A DNA stretch of 42,500 nt from Tubiluchus corallicola (taxonomy: Eukaryota > Priapulida > Priapulimorpha > Priapulimorphida > Tubiluchidae). This document shows, piece by piece, positions 38,559 to 42,500 of this stretch. The notes under the pieces were generated by a model that searched no databases, was not told the origin of the DNA, and worked only from the letters and a program-made list of their open reading frames with translations. How positions within the stretch are numbered: position 1 is the stretch's first letter; each line of letters starts with the position of its first letter. Where the stretch lies: contig JAQGDQ010000238.1 of the NCBI GenBank assembly GCA_030141605.1, forward strand, positions 282,501 to 325,000. Reading direction: 5' to 3'. A program made the translations under genes and the position numbers.

Positions 38559-39278
38559 GTATGCTGTAAAATAATAGGATTAGGACACAAGATAAACGGT
38601 CACGTTTAACAATCAATCAATTTTATCAAACCCTAAAACGTACACATACTATACGAATAATCAAATAAAAATGAATATTTCTAGTACTAGTTAGTTATGT
38701 GCTGTATAAACGCTGCGACCTTTTTCAGCCCTTGACCTTGGAGCCGGTACGCTACGCTATAAACAAAAATGACCCAGATTTTAACTGTACAGCAAAACGT
38801 CCTAGTTAAACTCGTAGTAAGCTGTAAAATAAAATATGTTATCAGACTATATACTATGCTAGGCTGAAAATAAAAGGTAGAAATTACAATATTTAGTTTT
38901 GCTGTCACAAATTACGTGCCTTACGAGAAGCATAAAATCAATACCAAAGGCTACTATTAAGAATACAACAAAGGTATGATTCAAGTTATAGCGTTATATC
39001 TTAACTATTATAGTAAGCCTTGCGCTTCTCTACAGGTCTTATCAACGTCAGCTTATTCGTATCAGTAGCGCTAAACTAAATGACTCGAGCGCATATAATT
39101 TATAAAACTGCTGACTATAAGAAATATGAAGCACCCTCCCGATGGCAAAGAACTTTTTGGACAGCTGCAAAATTTGCAAAATTTAAGGAGCCTAGCATGT
39201 GCTCACACTTCAAATATTTACGGATTTAATTTGAGTAAAACCGGTGTGAGGCACCATGTGAAAAATGGTGAGGCACCA
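38559..39278 (-). other. BEL/Pao 5' leader with primer-binding-site candidate
   Basis: Next to the 5' LTR, the minus strand reads TGGTGCCTCACC, then TGGTGCCTCACACC about 22 bases further on. TGG is the expected start of a tRNA primer-binding site. The LTR end plus this site appears tandemly duplicated (39240-39280). The rest of the leader has no recognised feature. Confidence 0.55.
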
Positions 39279-39896
39279 TGTGAAAAATTCTCGGTTTTTC
39301 ATAAGTTTGTGGGAGAGACATCGGCCTGGTTCTTAATTAAACAAATACGTGGAAGTGTATATAGTCTAATATATTTTTTATAGAGAAAGGTGCATAACGC
39401 TTAAGTCCACGAGTTGATAATTAGAATGGTTTGCTGCTACTGAAACATATAATTTAGACTAAATTTTGACTCTTAACAAAAACCGCATAACCATTGGTTA
39501 AAAGGAGTGGCCACCCAAATAAAATTTATTCAATTCACAAGATTTGTCGCAATTACATAGTTACTTCTTATAACAGCAGTAAACCTAATTATAGATACAC
39601 ATCAGCACATAACCATAAAAAAACTATTGAAGAAAGGGGGAAAAATTAGCCTAACGAATTAGGCTGACCATTTGACGTCTGCTTGTAGTAGAGCAAACGT
39701 CAAATGTTCGCCGTACAAGGGTGACGAAGGAATTTATAGCTTCGGAATGAAGCCCGTATGAATAATTCAAGGTTAACCTAATTGAATGACTCTAGATAAA
39801 TTTGCAAAGGTTATAGAACCGGAATAAACTAGTTTGCAATGCTGTAAATGAAAGGTATAATAGCAGAGTAGAACTCAATCACGGGAATCCGTGACA
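39279..39896 (-). repeat. BEL/Pao 5' LTR
   Basis: 618 bp, same TG...CA ends as the 3' LTR; the inner edge joins the primer-binding-site candidate. Confidence 0.9.
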
Positions 39897-40101
39897 CTTT
39901 CACATGTACCACAGTTAATAGGTACTTAAGGTCTATTGGAGTGTTAATTACCTGGTTTAGCAAGTTTTTTTAGCAAGAGTTGTTCAGTGCTCTGACCGTC
40001 TCTCTGTCTATAGCTCATTTATTACAAAACGGCTGTAGCGCGTGATTTAAGTGATTTTGAGAACGAAGTGGACTTCTTTGTACACGAAATTATCAACCAG
40101 A

Positions 40102-40174
40102 ATGTGCCGTTTTTTTCACTTTGATTTTCTAGTGGTTCTTGTAGTTTTCGCCGTTCAAAGTACTTCACTTAAAG
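40102..40174 (+). CDS. Candidate first exon encoding a signal peptide
   Basis: ATG (CCAGAATGT) opens MCRFFHFDFLVVLVVFAVQS followed by TSLK, a textbook signal peptide with likely cleavage near VQS. It ends at a strong donor AAAG|GTATGT in phase 1. The frame also continues for 19 codons into the intron before a stop. No second exon is recognised before the window ends. Unlike genes A and B, the whole signal peptide is in one exon and the phase differs, so it is a different gene. Confidence 0.4.
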
Positions 40175-40344
40175 GTATGTTGCGCTATGTTCCTGTTTTT
40201 AACACAACTTGGAATGAAATTAATCGAAATAAATAGATATGTATGTAGATAAATAAGTAAAACAAATAAATAATGATTTTGATTAAATTATTAAATGTTT
40301 GACGATGCAAGATTAAACTATCGTCGTGGATAGAAGCCTAGTTA

Positions 40345-40750
40345 GGTGTGGCACCATGTGACCAGCTGATGTTCGACCGGCTGACTCAGAAGTAAAGATT
40401 GATGATGTAATCCTTATGCGCAGAAGCTCATGGCACATTAAGTAGCTAGACAAAAGTGTTTTGAGGCTCGCACCTCGGGAGAGATTAGGAACTGACTTGA
40501 AGACGGAGGGCTGGCATTACTATCCTCTTATATATACCGCGTTGTGTTTGATATTTAATAAATGTGTTGTTTATTAAATAAAGTCTTGATAGTTTGCCAT
40601 GCCCATCGTGGCTACCTCACCCGCCACGCAATAAACAACAATAATCAGCAAGCAGCATTAACCACAAGAATAAGTAGACTTTTACCAAATTATTTTACTC
40701 CAATGACTTTTGCTGGTTTCGTTAGTCAACTCAAAACTTCCAGCGGAGGT
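40345..40750 (+). repeat. Possible solo LTR
   Basis: Starts TGTGGCACCATGTGACC and contains TATATATACC at about 40530 followed within 60 bp by two AATAAA signals, the order of an LTR promoter and terminator. A matching 3' end and target duplication could not be fixed (GTTAG at both sides is only suggestive), so this is weak. Confidence 0.25.
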
Positions 40751-40996
40751 TAGTTCGGGGAAATAGCTCTCTGGTAGCTGATTTTTGCTGTGGAGCTTTT
40801 CGAACCATCAGTCTTCTGCCATAGATATCACTGATACGTGCAGGTAAACAGAGTTTAACAGGCCCATTAGTGTACAACAATGCTTTGTTTCTATCAGTCA
40901 TGTTGAAAGATCACCAATTAATTATCACGTTTAAAATAATTTAGCAGCTGTAGTATGAATATGTTTGCTTGAGCACTTTGAGCATTCAGCAAGGAG

Positions 40997-41366
40997 CAGG
41001 GGCTATTTCAGGGGGGATGAAGTGGGGATACTTCCCCGGGGCCTCACTCTCTAGGGGGCCTCGCGCCAAGGTAACGTTTTTTTGGTTTATGCGAACATAC
41101 TGCCTCCTCTCTCCCTCTCTTGCCGCACGCGCGCCATTTGCCAGTATTGACAAGTATTAAGGACTGGTCTTGAGAATAAAGCAGTTTTTCTTTCAATTGT
41201 TCTTTCCTTTAACAACTGTATAACTCCATATTTTCTCTTCGAAAATGCTTCTCCGGCGTTCTAGCAGTTAAATTTTCTGGGCGCCAACCATGGGGCCCCC
41301 CCCCCCCCCGAGGGGGCCTCACACGCCCCACTTCCCCGGGCCTTGCTTAGGATGAAATAGGCCCTG
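40997..41366. mobile_element. hAT-like MITE with perfect 8-bp target duplication
   Basis: Ends CAGGGGCTATTTCA and, reversed, CAGGGCCTATTTCA; GCAAGGAG occurs directly outside both (40989-40996 and 41367-41374). 370 bp, with GC-rich subterminal GGGGCCTC/GAGGCCCC motifs and a run of C at about 41296-41309. Non-coding. Confidence 0.9.
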
Positions 41367-41374
41367 GCAAGGAG

Positions 41375-42321
41375 CGAGCTATCAGGAATCTGTTGACTTA
41401 TGTAGAATTTGTGAATGTAATAATTTTTTTCAATTATACTATCTGCTGCATAAGCCCACTGGGCTGCATGATACAGCACGTTAAAATTTAAAATATTCAA
41501 TCAATGAATTAACTATTTGCAGCACTGACGTAGCACTTAGAACTTTTGTAACTGGCATTACGTGTCTTCTCGGTCGGGGTGTTAAACTGACAAAAATCAT
41601 TTTGCTTCTAAACAAGAACAGACTAAAGAAAGGCCAAGCATTCTGGCAATTTAGGCTTATTTTAACGTTCGCGAAGAATGCTAGAAAGATTTAGTAATAA
41701 AAGCGTTATAAGCGCCTCGTGTAACTAGTAAAATCACTTTAAATCGCGATTGTTCGACGCTTGGTCGCTCCGATTTTGAACGTCCGTTCTTCCAGCCAAT
41801 AACGTCATTCGTAGAAGTTTTTACAAAAAAATTTGTGATATGTTGCATGAACATCAGGTAAACTTCACGCTTTATAGTTGAAGCGTGAAGTTGACGCTAA
41901 GACAGTTATCTTGCAAATTTCTTTATTTTTTCTAAGTTTAAGTGATAACAGCAAAATACATGCTACATGCCAAGTGAGTTGTTCTTTCTTCTAATATTCT
42001 GTCTACATGATCTTCGCACGGGCACCAATATGTTTCTTGCTTTTTTGTCAAAACTGCTGTGACCCTGATGTTAAACCTGTCAGTCACAAGTCACAGTTCT
42101 TGAATCGAATTTTATACAACATAATTTCAAGCATTTTCAAAGTATTGTAAGAAGCACTTAGATGTTGAATTTTAAATCATAAATAAAGTTAAAATATGGC
42201 TTTTTTGCCAAATACAATTTTCATTATTCGCTTCTTACTAAATGGTGTAATAGCTGCACACTTCAGTACAGTGAGCACTGCTTCACATAAATGTGTTCAT
42301 TAAGTTTAAAATAAGAATCAA
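41375..42321. other. Intergenic, nothing recognised
   Basis: AT-rich. At 41871-41893 GTGAAGCGT-type arms (CTTCACGCTTTATAGTTGAAGC and neighbours) make a short hairpin. No genes seen. Confidence 0.4.
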
Positions 42322-42500
42322 TCAGACAGTGAGAGTCTGTAAAAGGTCGCATTGGGTCTTCTGTCTGCAAAAACAACGTCCAAGTTCTACAACATTCAAA
42401 AATGTTTCATTGGATCCTGCGACAGATGTTACAGCATCTTCGCTACCAAACATAGGCAGCGACGCTGTTGGTGGACGGTTGTGGTTGTGCTGATGTTTGT
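42322..42500 (-). CDS. Possible last exon of a gene entering from the right (unidentified)
   Basis: The minus strand is open from the window edge to a TGA at 42322-42324 (59 codons), with balanced composition, higher G+C than its flank, an NET sequon and ELGRCFCRQKTQC near the end. A partly open plus-strand frame overlaps it. No family recognised, and no clear AATAAA follows on the minus strand. Confidence 0.25.
   Translation of the reverse strand, partial: KHQHNHNRPPTASLPMFGSEDAVTSVAGSNETFLNVVELGRCFCRQKTQCDLLQTLTV

Larger units (their letters stand above)
34407..39896 (-). mobile_element. BEL/Pao LTR retrotransposon, internally deleted, nearly identical LTRs
   Basis: Two direct repeats of about 620 bp (34407-35033, 39279-39896) bound an interior encoding, on the minus strand, BEL/Pao proteins. 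On that strand each LTR runs TGTCACGG...TTTTTCACA. Flanks CCTTC (34402-34406) and CTTTC (39897-39901) look like a 5-bp target duplication with one mismatch. Order of coding remnants: gag with a DUF1759-type segment, CCHC knuckle, then directly the integrase core and the DUF5641-type C-terminal domain. Protease, RT and RNase H are missing. The LTRs differ by about six substitutions and a few indels, implying a recent insertion, yet the interior has several frame breaks. Confidence 0.92.

Overview
The window looks like AT-rich nuclear DNA of an animal, probably a marine invertebrate; a tunicate is a guess. Short coding exons are bounded by GT-AG introns, AATAAA signals follow last exons, and long microsatellites are common. 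Mobile elements include BEL/Pao, Penelope-like, non-LTR, hAT, piggyBac, mariner-like, tRNA-SINE and foldback types. Nothing looks bacterial. The species cannot be fixed from sequence alone.

Layout. (1) About 0.6-6.7 kb: gene A, first copy of an unrecognised small secreted-protein gene. Its large intron holds a partial extra copy of its own exon, a complete hAT MITE with 8-bp target duplications, a 43-bp hairpin minisatellite, and a 5'-truncated non-LTR retrotransposon ending in about 500 bp of GTA/TAC triplets. (2) About 7-10 kb: microsatellites, a broken Penelope-like element and a mariner-like transposase tail. (3) 11.3-14.4 kb: a three-exon, 394-residue galactose 3-O-sulfotransferase-like gene, the only protein of confident function. 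A piggyBac-type MITE begins exactly at the TTAA overlapping its stop codon, and a decayed partial copy of the same gene follows. (4) 16-19 kb: a 41-bp minisatellite carrying AP-1 motifs, weak coding-like fragments on the minus strand, and triplet repeats. (5) 20.5-25.9 kb: gene B, second copy of the small secreted-protein gene; its intron holds a tRNA-like SINE and a 1.5-kb foldback element. (6) 26-33 kb: mostly empty, with a tRNA-Leu-like SINE, one unidentified coding-like segment and a second hAT-like MITE. (7) 33-40 kb: a TATA box and a signal-peptide first exon, a 40-bp minisatellite starting at its splice donor, then a complete BEL/Pao insertion with nearly identical LTRs whose interior has lost protease, RT and RNase H. 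(8) 40-42.5 kb: another signal-peptide first exon, a possible solo LTR, a third hAT-like MITE and a coding-like segment running off the end.

Genes A and B are same-strand paralogues flanking the sulfotransferase. Each encodes a predicted secreted protein (160 residues in B) with two clear LDRYH repeats 48 residues apart and a weaker third. The last two thirds of exon 2 plus about 150 bp of intron are nearly identical between copies, while exon 1, the start of exon 2 and exon 3 differ much more, which suggests gene conversion. I do not recognise the family and assign no function. All exon structures are read by eye from splice signals and paralogue comparison; no transcript evidence was available.
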